Notes: generated by a model from the letters alone, not told the origin. A DNA stretch of 64,000 nucleotides from an uncultured Chitinophaga sp. (GCF_946479755.1 NZ_CAMLHC010000004.1:1-64000); one strand, 5' to 3'; positions 46,832 to 57,396 are shown, counted from the stretch's first letter. Numbers and translations are program-made.

Positions 46832-47296
46832 TTACAGGTTCAGACCTGCATGCAGGCGCAGGAGAACCGCTTTTAAGGAGGTGATGTCTTCTTCTCCCAC
46901 GACATCGATGTAGCTTGACTCTATTTCTTTGATGGACTCTGAAGCCTCAATCAGCAGCATCTTTCCCATATCGGTGAGGAAGATAAGGCTGGCGCGGTTG
47001 TCGGTGTCATGTTTGCGGGTGGCGATATAGCCATCTGCCTCCAGGTTTTTCACCACTTTGCTCATGGCCTGTTTGCTGATGCGGGCTTTTTTAGCCAGCT
47101 CATTGTTGATCGTGCCGGCGTCGTCGATGTTGATGAGAACGACCATGTCGCCCGGCCGGAAATTTTTGTAGCCCCGTTCCAGCAGTTTTTCTGTCAGTCG
47201 CTGGTCGAGATCTTTTTTTACGAGGCTGAGCAGGCGGCCCAGACTGGACTTTCTCCTGGCAAGGGAAGCCGCGTATCTTTCTTCTGTTGTACTCAT
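46832..47296 (-). CDS. MarR family transcriptional regulator
   Basis: 154 residues from ATG 47296; the frame extends upstream but the extra codons have no homologous look. The winged HTH is seen in IDDAGTINNELAKKARISKQ, then AMSKVVKNLEADGYI, and the wing in RKHDTDNRASLIFLTDMG. It lies 232 bp downstream of uxuA on the same strand and may sense a uronate or aromatic ligand. The regulon is unknown. Confidence 0.88.
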   Translation of the reverse strand: MSTTEERYAASLARRKSSLGRLLSLVKKDLDQRLTEKLLERGYKNFRPGDMVVLINIDDAGTINNELAKKARISKQAMSKVVKNLEADGYIATRKHDTDNRASLIFLTDMGKMLLIEASESIKEIESSYIDVVGEEDITSLKAVLLRLHAGLNL

Positions 47297-47528
47297 AAAT
47301 ACTGTATGTAGGTAGGTTTGGTATGTTGAAACGGCGAAGGGCTGACACGGCGTCAACCCTTCGATCAATATGATTATGGTAAAGAACAGTGCTGTTTGTA
47401 CACGTAATCAGCCATTACGGTATGGTCTCAAATATGCTTTCTGCCCTGGCGTAGCATCTCAGTCCGACGATGGTATTGCTTATCCCCACCCTTACTCTTT
47501 GTGCAGACCTGATGCTGGTAGATGTCAG

Positions 47529-48704
47529 TCAATCAGAGCCTAAAGCCCCCGCGATGCCCATTTCCAGGCCTCTCAGCTCTGCCAGGCCGCGCAGGCGGCC
47601 GATAGCGCTGTAACCCGGATTGGTTTTTTTCTGCAGGTCGTCCAGCATCTGGTGCCCATGGTCCGGCCGCATTGGAATGGAAACATTGCGGCGTTTCATG
47701 GTGAGCAGGATGTTTTTCACCACGGCAAACATATCTACGTCGCCTTCGAGGTGGTTGGCTTCGTGGAAATTGCCTTGTGCATCACGTTGCGTGCTGCGCA
47801 GGTGGATGAAATGGATATGATCGCCCAGCCGTTCGATCATGCCCGGCAGATCATTATCGGCGCGTACACCGTAGGAACCGGTGCAGAAGCACAGTCCGTT
47901 GGAGGCGTAGGGAGCGGCTATCAGCAGCTCTTTGGCGTCCTGCTCGGTGCTCACGATACGGGGCAGCCCGAAGATCGGGAACGGAGGATCATCCGGATGG
48001 ATGGCCAGTTTTACGCCTACCTCTTCCGCTACCGGCGCTATCTGCTGCAGGAAATAGAACAGGTGCAGCTTCAGCTGGGTGGCGTCGATGCCTTTGTATT
48101 TGTCGAGTGCCGCCTGGAACTGTTCGAGCGTGAAGCTCTCTTCAGAACCGGGCAGACCGGCGATGATGTTTTTCTGTAACAGCTGTTTGGACTCGGCTGT
48201 CATGCTGTCGAAATGTTCCTTGGCACGGGAGATGTCCTCTTCGGAATAATCTTTTTCCGCGTCCGGGCGTTTCAGCATGAACAGGTCGAACGCCATGAAG
48301 GCTGCTTTTTCGAAACGCAGGGCCCTGGAACCATCGGCTACTTCGTAGCTCAGGTCAGTGCGGGTCCAGTCCAGCACCGGCATAAAATTGTAAGTGACTA
48401 CATGGATGCCGGCAGCAGCGAGGTTACGGATAGATTGCTGGTAATTGGTGATGTATTCCCGGAAATTACCACGCTGTGTTTTAATATCTTCATGAACAGG
48501 GATGCTCTCTACTACAGACCAGGTAAGGCCTGCTGCTTCGATCTCCGATTTACGCTTTAAAATCTCTTCTGTCGTCCACACTACTCCATTGGGTACATGG
48601 TGCAATGCTGTTACGATACCGGTAGCACCGGCCTGTTTTATATCAGACAGGCTAACCGGATCATTGGGCCCGAACCATCGCCATGTCTGTTCCATTCTCA
48701 GCAT
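47529..48704 (-). CDS. uxuA: Mannonate dehydratase
   Basis: Converts D-mannonate to 2-keto-3-deoxygluconate in the hexuronate pathway; cytoplasmic. 391 residues, normal length. [19 protein letters not shown] opens the family, followed by [49 protein letters not shown] and RPDHGHQM, the metal- and substrate-binding segments. ATG 48704 or, three codons on, ATG 48695 could be the start. It fits use of uronic acids released by the upstream lyase-like enzyme, though no other uronate genes (uxaC, uxuB, kdgK) are in the window. Confidence 0.95.
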   Translation of the reverse strand: MLRMEQTWRWFGPNDPVSLSDIKQAGATGIVTALHHVPNGVVWTTEEILKRKSEIEAAGLTWSVVESIPVHEDIKTQRGNFREYITNYQQSIRNLAAAGIHVVTYNFMPVLDWTRTDLSYEVADGSRALRFEKAAFMAFDLFMLKRPDAEKDYSEEDISRAKEHFDSMTAESKQLLQKNIIAGLPGSEESFTLEQFQAALDKYKGIDATQLKLHLFYFLQQIAPVAEEVGVKLAIHPDDPPFPIFGLPRIVSTEQDAKELLIAAPYASNGLCFCTGSYGVRADNDLPGMIERLGDHIHFIHLRSTQRDAQGNFHEANHLEGDVDMFAVVKNILLTMKRRNVSIPMRPDHGHQMLDDLQKKTNPGYSAIGRLRGLAELRGLEMGIAGALGSD

Positions 48705-48796
48705 AATGCAATATTAGTTTTAGTAAAATCCAGAACTTGTGAATCAAACCCCAAAAATAGAATCTATCAGCAGATAATCAAAGTTTAATACAGGGT

Positions 48797-50074
48797 TTAT
48801 GTGAGCAATACCATCATGAGGTCCATCACGTTGGTTTGCGTAGGCCCTGTAACCAGCAACCCGCCTGCTTTTGAGAAGAATGTCCAGGCATCCTGCCGTT
48901 GCAGGAAATCCTGTGCGTCCAGCTGCAGGGCGGCCGCTCTTTCCAGCGTATGGTTATCTGCGATGGCACCGGCAGCATTGGTGGGTCCGTCGGTACCATC
49001 GGTACCCGCGCTGAGCAGGGTAATACCTTCATGGCCGGCGAGGGCTATGGCTGCGGCCAGCGCCAGCTGCTGATTGCGGCCTCCCTTGCCATCACCGGTG
49101 ACCTGCACCGTTGTTTCCCCGCCTGCCAGCAAACAGGCAGGCCGCGGACCTTCATAGGCCAGCGCAGCCGCTACCAGCATTTCCGCTACCGTATGGGCAT
49201 CACCGGTAGTGTCCGACGCCAGCACCTGCGCATGGTAGCCCAGGCTGCGGGCCTTTTCGGCCGCGGCTTGCAGGGCCATGTGATTGGTGCCGGCGAGATA
49301 GTGATGTACTTTGGTAAAAGCAGCAGCTCCTGCTTTGGGCGTTTCAGGAACAGCACCTGCCACACCATCGTCAAGATAACGCCGGATAGCCGGGGGCAGC
49401 TGCTCCGACAACCGGTATTTTTCCAGGACGGCCATGGTACCGGCAAAGGTGGACGGGTCGGGCACCGCAGGCCCTGAACCGATCACGCTCAGATCGTCTC
49501 CCACCACGTCGCTCAGTACCAGGGCACATAACGTGGCCGGATATATGTTTTGCGCCAGCCATCCGCCTTTTATTTTAGAGAGATGCTTACGCACGATGTT
49601 CATTTCGTGAATGCCGGCGCCACTGTTCAGCAACAAGGTGAACAGCCGTTGCACGTCTGCCAGGGAACAGCCATCCGGCACATCGGCCAGAAGGGCGGAA
49701 GCACCACCCGACAGCAACAGTACCACCAGGTCGTTTTCGCCGGCAGCAGCGGCTATTTCGAAGAAACGCCGCGAGGCTTCCAGGCTGCGTTCATCCGGCA
49801 CAGGGTGACCGGCTTCCAGCAGCTCCAGGTGCTGCAACGGTAAGGCGTGCCCGTATTTGGTGACGATAATACCCTCCGGCCGGATATGTCCTTCCAATAC
49901 CTTTTCCAGCTCCTGCGCCATAGCGGCGGAAGCCTTGCCTGCACCCAGCACGATCAGGCGCCCCTGTGGGGGCAAAACATAATCATCTCCCGAAATAACA
50001 AGGGTGGAAGGGGCTTTTACCTGCACATGACGGCGTATCAGCTGCACCGGATGTACAGCAGATACCGCATGCAT
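48797..50074 (-). CDS. Glycerate 2-kinase (MOFRL/DUF4147 family)
   Basis: Phosphorylates D-glycerate to 2-phosphoglycerate. 425 residues: an N-terminal DUF4147 domain (LIVLGAGKASAAMAQELEKV, VLLLSGGASALLADVPDG) and a C-terminal MOFRL domain (CLLAGGETTVQVTGDGKGGR, LLSAGTDGTDGPTNAAGAI). The start is unclear: the family usually begins with about ten residues before this ATG, and the frame upstream (reading DIQSIF just before the ATG) looks coding, yet holds no ATG, GTG or TTG before the in-frame TAA of the previous gene. It lies 92 bp before uxuA on the same strand, so a joint sugar-acid role is likely. Confidence 0.9.
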   Translation of the reverse strand: MHAVSAVHPVQLIRRHVQVKAPSTLVISGDDYVLPPQGRLIVLGAGKASAAMAQELEKVLEGHIRPEGIIVTKYGHALPLQHLELLEAGHPVPDERSLEASRRFFEIAAAAGENDLVVLLLSGGASALLADVPDGCSLADVQRLFTLLLNSGAGIHEMNIVRKHLSKIKGGWLAQNIYPATLCALVLSDVVGDDLSVIGSGPAVPDPSTFAGTMAVLEKYRLSEQLPPAIRRYLDDGVAGAVPETPKAGAAAFTKVHHYLAGTNHMALQAAAEKARSLGYHAQVLASDTTGDAHTVAEMLVAAALAYEGPRPACLLAGGETTVQVTGDGKGGRNQQLALAAAIALAGHEGITLLSAGTDGTDGPTNAAGAIADNHTLERAAALQLDAQDFLQRQDAWTFFSKAGGLLVTGPTQTNVMDLMMVLLT

Positions 50075-50122
50075 GAAAATGGATTGTATGTCTCCGGCAG
50101 CTGAGATAGTAATACCTTTTGG

Positions 50123-50551
50123 TTATGGACGCGTAGCCTGTTTACGTTGTCTTTTTTTCTCCATCTTTTCTTCCAGGTGCTCTTTTTTGCTCATCTCCCA
50201 GTCATTCCATTTTTTGTACTGGCTGGCGGTAAGCACATTCTTGAAACGCTGGCTGCGTTCTGTTTCCAGCGCTTTGAACTGCTGCATCCGTTCTTTTTTG
50301 GGAAGCTCGGTATTGGCGCGGATAGCATCCATCCGGCGGATAATATCGGCGTTGATGGTGTAAATCTGCTGGTACTGGTCCCGGTTCAGGCCCACCTGTC
50401 TGGATATTTTATCGCTGAGCTTATCGGCCCTGCCCTCTACGCCCCAGCGGCCACGTTGGTGGGTGCTGTCTTTCGTTTGTGCAGTGGTGGCAAGCCCGAT
50501 GCCCGTCAGCAGGCAACACAGCAGCACCATGGGAAGCGAGAATATCTTCAT
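50123..50551 (-). CDS. Small periplasmic Spy/LTXXQ-like helical protein
   Basis: 142 residues with a signal peptide (ending near TTAQ). The mature part is highly charged and helical: LSDKISRQVGLNRDQYQQIY, then ERMQQFKALETERSQRFKNV, with a lysine/arginine-rich tail. The pattern resembles Spy/CpxP-type and DUF4890 proteins of Bacteroidota, which act as periplasmic chaperones or sensors. It is first in the minus-strand run leading to glycerate kinase, 48 bp away. Assignment is by pattern only. Confidence 0.65.
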   Translation of the reverse strand: MKIFSLPMVLLCCLLTGIGLATTAQTKDSTHQRGRWGVEGRADKLSDKISRQVGLNRDQYQQIYTINADIIRRMDAIRANTELPKKERMQQFKALETERSQRFKNVLTASQYKKWNDWEMSKKEHLEEKMEKKRQRKQATRP

Positions 50552-50745
50552 AGTCAGATATTATATATGAAATTTAGACAAACTTAACGGGTAAACCCCT
50601 GTCAAATTATCCCTTTTTCGTGTTAATGCAAAAACTATTCATGCTTACCACTCATAAAAAAAAGCGGCAATTACTAACACCTCGGTCAATCATTTATTAC
50701 ATTTAAGACCAGCAACTGAAAATCTGAATCGAAAAAAAACCGAAC

Positions 50746-53700
50746 ATGAAAAGAGCTTTTGAGAAACCCGGGAGAGCCCTGCTTTCCCGCGGCGTCGCCT
50801 ATGCCCTGAACCGGCACCGCAGTAAGCTGCTGGTGTTCTCGCTACTGTTGGCAGGCTCCTATGCCCATGCACAGGAAACTTTTCCGGTAAACGGCATTGC
50901 GGACCCGAAGGACCGGTGTTTTGCCTTTACCCACGCGACCATCGTTAAAGACGGGCAGACAACCCTCAGCAACGCCACGCTGGTGATCCGTGACGGCAAA
51001 ATCATCGATGCCGGCCCGGGCGCTGCCATCCCGAAAGATGCGGTGGTGGTGGACTGTAAAGGAAAGTACATCTATCCTTCTTTTGTAGACATCTTCAGCA
51101 GCTATGGCCAGGCTGACGTAAAACGCACCGGCGGCAGCTGGAACGCACCGCCGCAGTTCCTCTCCAACACCAAAGGCGCCTACGGCTGGAACCAGGCCAT
51201 TAAGAGCGAAGTAAACGCCGTGGACCTGTTCAGCACCGACGAATCTAAAGCCGCCACCCTGCGGGAAGCCGGCTTCGGCACGGTAGCCACCCAGCAGATG
51301 GACGGCGTGGCCCGCGGCACCGCCGCCCTCGTAACCCTCGCCGGCGACAAGGAGAACAAAGTGATCGTCCGCGAAAAAGTAGCAGCCGGCTACTCCTTCG
51401 ACAAAGGCAGCTCCACCCAGAACTATCCCAACTCGCAAATGGGTTACATCGCCCTGCTGCGCCAGACCTACCTCGACGCGCAGTGGTACAAGTCACAACC
51501 CGCCAAAGAAGGTGTGAACCTCAGCCTCCAGGCCTGGAACGCCAACCAGCAGCTGCCCCAGATCTTTGAAGTGAAAGACAAATGGGATGCCCTGCGGGCC
51601 GACAAAGTAGGCGATGAATTCGGCGTACAATATATCATCAAAGCCAGCGGCAACGAATATCAGCGTATGCCCGAAATAGCGGCTACCAAAGCCACTTTTA
51701 TCCTGCCGCTGAATTTCCCCGGCGCCATCGATGTGGAAGATCCCAACGACGCCCGCTTCGTATCCCTGTCGGAGATGAAACATTGGGAGATGGCCCCCTC
51801 GCAGCCCGCCGCTTTCGAGAAAGCCAACATCCCCTTCTGCCTCACCGCGGCAGACCTGAAAGATGTGAAGTCCTTCCTGGGCAGCGTTCGTAAAGCCATC
51901 GAATATGGCCTGAGCGAACAGAAAGCGCTGGAAGCCCTTACCAAAACACCCGCCAACACCCTGAAAGTGTATGATAAAGTAGGCAGCCTCGAAGCAGGTA
52001 AACTGGCCAACTTCCTCATCACCTCCGGCCCTGTGTTTAAAGACAATACCATCATCCTCCAGAACTGGGTACAGGGCAACCGCTACCTAGTAAAACAGGA
52101 CGGATGGAACGATATCCGCGGCATATACACCATTAGCCTGTCACCAGGCAACAACATTACCGTGGAAGTGAAAGGCACTGCTACCGCACCCTTGCTGGCA
52201 GTATTACAGAAAGATACCCTCCCGGGCCGTATCGATATTAACGGTAAGCTGGTCACCCTCTCTTTACCGCTGGTAAAAAACGGCCGGAGCAACGTAAGGC
52301 TCAGTGGCCTGATCGGTGAAAACGGCTGGTCCGGTACCGGTGTGGACACCAGCGGCGCCAGCGTAAGATGGAATGCCGCATTCGCCCGTACTGCGCCCGC
52401 CAAAAGCGATTCTGCGAAGAAAAGCAGCCCCGTGGACATCGGTCAACTGTATTATCCGTTCAACGGCTACGGCTGGGATAAGCTGCCGCAACAGCAGGAT
52501 ATCCTCATTAAAAACACTACCGTATGGACCAACGAAAAAGATGGTAAGCTGGAAAATACAGACGTACTGGTACGCGGCGGCAAAATCGCGCAGATCGGCA
52601 AGGGCCTGTCCGCCGGCAATGCCCGCGTGATCGACGGTACCGGCAAACACCTGTCAGCCGGCATCATCGATGAGCACTCCCACATCGCTATCTCCAACGG
52701 GGTCAATGAATCTTCACAGGCCGTTACCGCAGAAGTGCGTATCGGCGATGTGCTCAACCCTGATGATGTGAATATCTACCGGCAGCTGAGCGGTGGCGTG
52801 ACCGCCTCTCACCTGTTGCATGGCAGCGCCAATCCTATCGGCGGCCAGTCACAGCTCATTAAACTACGCTGGGGCCAGGATGCAGAAGGACTGAAAGTAA
52901 CCAACTGGGATCCCTTCATCAAATTCGCACTCGGCGAAAATGTGAAGCAGTCCAACTGGGGCGAACGTAACACCGTACGTTTCCCGCAGACAAGGATGGG
53001 CGTAGAGCAGGTATACGTAGATGCGTTTACCCGTGCCCGTGACTACGAAAAACAGGGTGCCGGCAAGCGCCGCGACCTGGAGCTGGATGCGCTCGTGGAA
53101 ATCCTCAACGCCAAACGTTTCATCACCTGTCACTCTTATGTGCAGAGCGAAATCAATATGCTGATGCATGTGGCGGACAGCTTCCGCTTCCGCGTCAACA
53201 CGTTCACCCATATCCTCGAAGGATATAAAGTGGCCGACAAGATGAAAGCGCATGGCGCCGGCGCAGGCACCTTCGCCGACTGGTGGGCCTACAAAATGGA
53301 AGTACAGGACGCTATCCCGTATAACGCAGCCATCATGCACAAAGTGGGCGTAGTGACCGCCATCAACTCCGACGACGCTGAAATGGCCCGCCGCCTGAAC
53401 CAGGAAGCCGGCAAAATCGTGAAATACGGTGGTGTGCCGGAAGAAGAAGCCCTCAAAATGGTGACACTCAATCCTGCCCGCCTGCTGCATGTGGACAACC
53501 GCATGGGCAGCATCAAAGTTGGCAAGGACGCCGACCTGGTGCTCTGGAGCGACCATCCGCTGAGCATCTACGCCAAAGCAGAGAAAACCATCGTAGACGG
53601 TATCGTGGAGTTTGACCGCGACTATGACCTGCAGCTGCGCCAGCGTATTGCTGCAGAGCGCAACCGGCTGGTACAGAAACTGCTGGGCGAAAAGAAAAAA

Positions 53701-53811
53701 GGCACGCCTACCCAGAAAGCCGCTTTCACACCGGATGAAATGTACCACTGCGAAGATCTGCAGGCTGGTCATCAGGAAGGCCTCGGAATAACTACCGGCG
53801 CCGGGTTCTAA
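50746..53811 (+). CDS. Secreted tandem amidohydrolase, first domain degenerate
   Basis: 1021 residues with a long, basic signal peptide ending near AHAQ. Two amidohydrolase units are in tandem. In the first (about 60-450) the metal motif DxHxH is lost (SFVDIFSSYGQ), so it is probably inactive. The second (about 590-1000) keeps it: IIDEHSHIAISNG, later histidines in FITCHSYVQSE and NTFTHILEGY, and the aspartate in AINSDDAEMA. Such imidazolonepropionase/prolidase-like enzymes often cleave cyclic amides or dipeptides. It is followed 14 bp later by a related protein, so the two may form a complex. The substrate is unknown. Confidence 0.85.
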   Translation: MKRAFEKPGRALLSRGVAYALNRHRSKLLVFSLLLAGSYAHAQETFPVNGIADPKDRCFAFTHATIVKDGQTTLSNATLVIRDGKIIDAGPGAAIPKDAVVVDCKGKYIYPSFVDIFSSYGQADVKRTGGSWNAPPQFLSNTKGAYGWNQAIKSEVNAVDLFSTDESKAATLREAGFGTVATQQMDGVARGTAALVTLAGDKENKVIVREKVAAGYSFDKGSSTQNYPNSQMGYIALLRQTYLDAQWYKSQPAKEGVNLSLQAWNANQQLPQIFEVKDKWDALRADKVGDEFGVQYIIKASGNEYQRMPEIAATKATFILPLNFPGAIDVEDPNDARFVSLSEMKHWEMAPSQPAAFEKANIPFCLTAADLKDVKSFLGSVRKAIEYGLSEQKALEALTKTPANTLKVYDKVGSLEAGKLANFLITSGPVFKDNTIILQNWVQGNRYLVKQDGWNDIRGIYTISLSPGNNITVEVKGTATAPLLAVLQKDTLPGRIDINGKLVTLSLPLVKNGRSNVRLSGLIGENGWSGTGVDTSGASVRWNAAFARTAPAKSDSAKKSSPVDIGQLYYPFNGYGWDKLPQQQDILIKNTTVWTNEKDGKLENTDVLVRGGKIAQIGKGLSAGNARVIDGTGKHLSAGIIDEHSHIAISNGVNESSQAVTAEVRIGDVLNPDDVNIYRQLSGGVTASHLLHGSANPIGGQSQLIKLRWGQDAEGLKVTNWDPFIKFALGENVKQSNWGERNTVRFPQTRMGVEQVYVDAFTRARDYEKQGAGKRRDLELDALVEILNAKRFITCHSYVQSEINMLMHVADSFRFRVNTFTHILEGYKVADKMKAHGAGAGTFADWWAYKMEVQDAIPYNAAIMHKVGVVTAINSDDAEMARRLNQEAGKIVKYGGVPEEEALKMVTLNPARLLHVDNRMGSIKVGKDADLVLWSDHPLSIYAKAEKTIVDGIVEFDRDYDLQLRQRIAAERNRLVQKLLGEKKKGTPTQKAAFTPDEMYHCEDLQAGHQEGLGITTGAGF

Positions 53812-53825
53812 AAAACTGTAACATC

Positions 53826-55115
53826 ATGAAAAGAAGCATATATCTACTGGCCCTGGCTTTCGGCGTAAGTTCCGCCTATGCACAGGAAACCATTTTGCCG
53901 GCCCGCCCGCAGGACAAGCCGGTATATCTCACCAACGCTGTTATCCACGTAGGCAACGGCCAGGTGATTGAAAACGGTACCATCGCTTTCGCCAAAGGCA
54001 AAATCACTGCTGTTGGCGCAGGCGTATCCGCTTCCGGCGATGCTACCGTGCTGGACATGAAAGGACAGCATGTGTATCCCGGCATTATCGCACCGGACAC
54101 TAAACTAGGCCTCGTGGAGTTTGAAAGCGTAAGGGCTACCATCGATGCCCGTGAGGTAGGGGAGATCAACCCCTCCATCCGCTCCATCATCTCTTACAAT
54201 ACCGATTCCAAGGTGATCAACACGTTGCGGTCCAACGGTATCCTGCTGGCACAGGTAACACCCGAAGGCGGCATCGTCAGCGGCACTTCCTCCGTGGTGC
54301 AGCTGGACGCCTGGAACTGGGAAGACGCCGCCTATAAGACGGACAATGCGCTGCATTTCTTTATTCCCCGCCTGGTGAATACCGGCGGCCGTGGCTCCAG
54401 AGGCCCCCAGCCGAGAGACCCCGTGAAAGAGGGACTGGAGAAAGTGGAAACAGTGCGGGTGTTTTTCCGGGAAGCCAAAGCTTACCTGCAGGAGAATAAA
54501 CACGCCGCCACCAATATCAAATTCGAGGCGATGCGCCGGCTGTTCAACCGCGAACAGAAACTGTTCATCCACTGCGAACTGGTAAAGGAAATGCTGATCG
54601 CCATCGATTTTGCCAAAGAGTTCGACATGGACGTGGTGATCGTTGGCGGGGCCGACTCCTGGCAGATCACAGACCTGCTGAAACAAAATAACATCGCCGT
54701 GGTGCTCACGCAGCCGCATAGCCTGCCGCTGATGGCAGACGATGATATCGACCAGCCGTATAAAACAGCCGCGCAATTGCAAAAAGCCGGCGTGCTGTTC
54801 TGCCTGAGCAACGAAGGTTTCTGGCAACAGCGTAACCTCGGCTTTGAAGCCGGTACCGCCAGCGCTTTTGGCCTGAGCCGCGAAGAGGCGCTGTCTGCAG
54901 TAACGCTGAATGCCGCTAAGATCCTGGGTATTGATAAAAGCACCGGTTCACTGGAAACGGGCAAAGACGCCAATATCGCTGTCAGCACCGGCGATATGCT
55001 GGACATGAAATCCAGTGTGATTACCCGCGCTTTTATCCAGGGCCGGGAAATCAACCTGGACAACAAGCAGCATCAGCTGTATGAAAAGTATCAACAGAAG
55101 TATGGTATCAAATAA
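53826..55115 (+). CDS. Secreted amidohydrolase-like protein without the HxH metal motif
   Basis: 429 residues with a signal peptide ending at AYAQ. The amidohydrolase frame is clear (VYLTNAVIHVGNGQVIENG, VYPGIIAPDTKLGL, LSREEALSAVTLNAAKILG, LETGKDANIAV). Where active enzymes have DxHxH after PGxI, it has APDTKLG. One histidine remains in LFIHCELVKEM, and no aspartate of the usual type is seen near the end. It is most likely a non-catalytic partner of the preceding 1021-residue enzyme. A bidirectional terminator follows. Confidence 0.82.
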   Translation: MKRSIYLLALAFGVSSAYAQETILPARPQDKPVYLTNAVIHVGNGQVIENGTIAFAKGKITAVGAGVSASGDATVLDMKGQHVYPGIIAPDTKLGLVEFESVRATIDAREVGEINPSIRSIISYNTDSKVINTLRSNGILLAQVTPEGGIVSGTSSVVQLDAWNWEDAAYKTDNALHFFIPRLVNTGGRGSRGPQPRDPVKEGLEKVETVRVFFREAKAYLQENKHAATNIKFEAMRRLFNREQKLFIHCELVKEMLIAIDFAKEFDMDVVIVGGADSWQITDLLKQNNIAVVLTQPHSLPLMADDDIDQPYKTAAQLQKAGVLFCLSNEGFWQQRNLGFEAGTASAFGLSREEALSAVTLNAAKILGIDKSTGSLETGKDANIAVSTGDMLDMKSSVITRAFIQGREINLDNKQHQLYEKYQQKYGIK

Positions 55116-55130
55116 CACCGGTATCGATAT

Positions 55131-55166
55131 AAAAAAAGGGAAGATCATGACGATCTTCCCTTTTTG
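55131..55166. terminator. Bidirectional terminator between the amidohydrolase-like gene and tyrS
   Basis: A 14-bp perfect stem (AAAAAGGGAAGATC / GATCTTCCCTTTTT) around ATGAC serves the two convergent genes. Confidence 0.88.
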
Positions 55167-55184
55167 TTGTTGAAGTAATTTGTT

Positions 55185-56468
55185 TTATACCGCTTTTACG
55201 AGGAAATAGTTTTCTTTCCCCCTTTGTACCAGGATGTATTTATCCCGGAGTAATAAGCCAGTATTAACCAGAGCATCTACACCGGATACTTTTGTTTTAT
55301 TGATGCTTACACCTCCTCCCTGCACCATTTTACGGGCTTCTCCTTTGCTGGAAAAAATGCCGGTTTCTGCCAGGAAACTAACAATATCTTTGCCTGCTTC
55401 CAGATCTGATTTGGGTACTTCGGGTTGTGGTATGCCTTCCATTACATCCATGAGATCATCTTCTGACAGTGCCAGTAAAATTTCTGCTGTGTTTTTGTTG
55501 AATAGGATAGAAGATGCTTCTACTGCAAACTTATAGGCTTCTTCACCGTGAATGAAAGTAGTTACTTCCTGTGCCAGTCTCTTTTGTAAAACACGTTTGC
55601 CGGTATCCTGCCGGTGTTCTTCGATGAGGGCATCTATCTCTTCTTTCTCCAGGAAGGTGAAGATTTTGATATAGCTTTCTGCATCTACATCGCTGGTTCT
55701 GAACCAGAACTGGTAGAACGCATACGGCGAGGTCCTTTTTGGGTCCAGCCATACGGTGCCTTGTTCGGTTTTACCGAATTTGGTGCCATCTGCTTTTTTG
55801 ATCAGCGGGCAGGTGAAGGCGAAGGCCTGACCCTGTGCTTTGCGGCGGATCAGTTCTGTACCGGTAACGATATTGCCCCATTGATCAGAGCCGCCCATCT
55901 GCAGTTTACAGTTTTTGGCGGTATACAGATGAAAGAAGTCGTATCCCTGAATGAGCTGATAGGTGAATTCGGTGAATGACATCCCGTTATCGCCTTCGAT
56001 TCTTTTTTTCACAGAATCTTTGGCCATCATATAGTTAACGGTGATGTGTTTACCCGTATCGCGGATAAAGTCGAGGAAGGAAATGTGCTGAAACCAGTCG
56101 TAGTTATTCACCATTTCCGCCGCATGAGGTTTGGCAGGATCGAAATCCAGGAAGCGCTCCAGCTGTTTCCTGATACCGTCCACATTTCTCCGGAGGGTTT
56201 CGTCGTCGAGCATTTTCCTTTCTTCTGCCTTGAATGAGGGGTCGCCCACCATACCGGTAGCGCCGCCTACTAACGCCAGGGGCTTATGTCCTGCCTTTTG
56301 CAGGTGCACCAGCAGCAGGATGGGTACCAGGCTGCCGATGTGCAATGACTCTGCAGTAGGGTCGAAACCAATGTAAGCAGTGGTCATTTCCTTTTGCAGT
56401 TGCTCCTCAGTGCCAGGCATCATATCCTGTAGCATACCCCGCCAGCGCAGTTCTTCTATCAGATTCAT
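55185..56468 (-). CDS. tyrS: Tyrosyl-tRNA synthetase
   Basis: Class I synthetase charging tRNA-Tyr; 427 residues, standard length. The HIGH motif is HIGSL at 43-47, the KMSKS-type motif is KFGKT at 230-234, the tyrosine pocket segment is QLIQGYDF with GGSDQWGNI, and an S4 RNA-binding domain closes the protein (about 360-425). It is transcribed alone, convergent with the amidohydrolase-like pair. No T-box-like leader was noticed upstream. Confidence 0.97.
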   Translation of the reverse strand: MNLIEELRWRGMLQDMMPGTEEQLQKEMTTAYIGFDPTAESLHIGSLVPILLLVHLQKAGHKPLALVGGATGMVGDPSFKAEERKMLDDETLRRNVDGIRKQLERFLDFDPAKPHAAEMVNNYDWFQHISFLDFIRDTGKHITVNYMMAKDSVKKRIEGDNGMSFTEFTYQLIQGYDFFHLYTAKNCKLQMGGSDQWGNIVTGTELIRRKAQGQAFAFTCPLIKKADGTKFGKTEQGTVWLDPKRTSPYAFYQFWFRTSDVDAESYIKIFTFLEKEEIDALIEEHRQDTGKRVLQKRLAQEVTTFIHGEEAYKFAVEASSILFNKNTAEILLALSEDDLMDVMEGIPQPEVPKSDLEAGKDIVSFLAETGIFSSKGEARKMVQGGGVSINKTKVSGVDALVNTGLLLRDKYILVQRGKENYFLVKAV

Positions 56469-56647
56469 GATTCAATAACAATTTTTGCAAACCTACACAA
56501 AAATGTGGGAACGGGGGAGATAAGCTGTAAACGACTGTTTTTTCGGCAGGTTACAGAAATGCCGTATTTTTAACCAGGGCCGGTAAACGGCACATCACAA
56601 TCATATTTAGTCATCTTGTTATATATTATTTCCAAAATTTATTTGTT

Positions 56648-57343
56648 ATGAAAAAAGGATGGTGTCTTATCCTGCTGTTGTTCATGGCCGGTTCGCTGTC
56701 AGCGCAGGATTGCGCCGGTTATTATTACCTGCTTAACAATGCGCAGGTGGAAATGACGGTGTACGACGGCAGTAATGCGCCGATCGGTAAAACCCTTTAT
56801 AAGGTGAGTAATGTGCGGAAAGAGGCGACAGGCACGGTTTCCGACTTTACGGCGACGGTGTTCGACAAGTCCGACAAGATGATCACTACCAGCCAGGGCA
56901 GCTTCAAATGCAGCGGCGACGGGGTGGCTATAGATATGAAGGTGGGAATGCCTTCCCTATCGCAGCTGAAAGACCTGAAGATGCAGGCCAAAACCACCGA
57001 TGCTTTTCTGAACTACCCGGCAAATATGCAGGTGGGCCAGGAACTGAAAGGAGGTACGTTTGAAATGGCCGGTAATATGGGAGGCATGGAAGTAGGTGTG
57101 GCCTATACGGTGAATAACCGGAAAGTAGTGGGTAAAGAGAAAATCACCACACCGGCAGGCAGCTGGAACTGTTTTAAAATCAGTTATAACCTGTCGTTTA
57201 AAATGCAGATGCTGGGCAACAGTGTGCCGATGGAGCTCACCGCTACAGAATGGTTTGCGCCGGGATTTGGCGTGGTAAAGACGGTATCTTACAGGGAAGG
57301 GAAAGAAGCCGGATCAACGATGATCACCAGTTTCAAAAAATAG
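56648..57343 (+). CDS. Secreted DUF3108-like protein
   Basis: 231 residues with a signal peptide ending at LSAQ. The mature protein is all-beta in appearance, with phrases typical of DUF3108/TapB-like proteins: VYDGSNAPIGKTLYKV, NNRKVVGKEKITTPAGSWNC and WFAPGFGVVKTVSYREG. The function is unknown; relatives are periplasmic or outer-membrane associated. It stands alone between tyrS (divergent) and rfbD (convergent). Confidence 0.75.
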   Translation: MKKGWCLILLLFMAGSLSAQDCAGYYYLLNNAQVEMTVYDGSNAPIGKTLYKVSNVRKEATGTVSDFTATVFDKSDKMITTSQGSFKCSGDGVAIDMKVGMPSLSQLKDLKMQAKTTDAFLNYPANMQVGQELKGGTFEMAGNMGGMEVGVAYTVNNRKVVGKEKITTPAGSWNCFKISYNLSFKMQMLGNSVPMELTATEWFAPGFGVVKTVSYREGKEAGSTMITSFKK

Positions 57344-57361
57344 TGGCATCCTAAAAGAAGA

Positions 57362-57393
57362 ACGGCCTTGTATCACTACAAGGCCGTTTTTTT
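57362..57393. terminator. Bidirectional terminator between the DUF3108-like gene and rfbD
   Basis: An 11-bp perfect stem ACGGCCTTGTA/TACAAGGCCGT around TCAC is followed by a T-run on the plus strand. Confidence 0.9.
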
Positions 57394-57396
57394 ATT

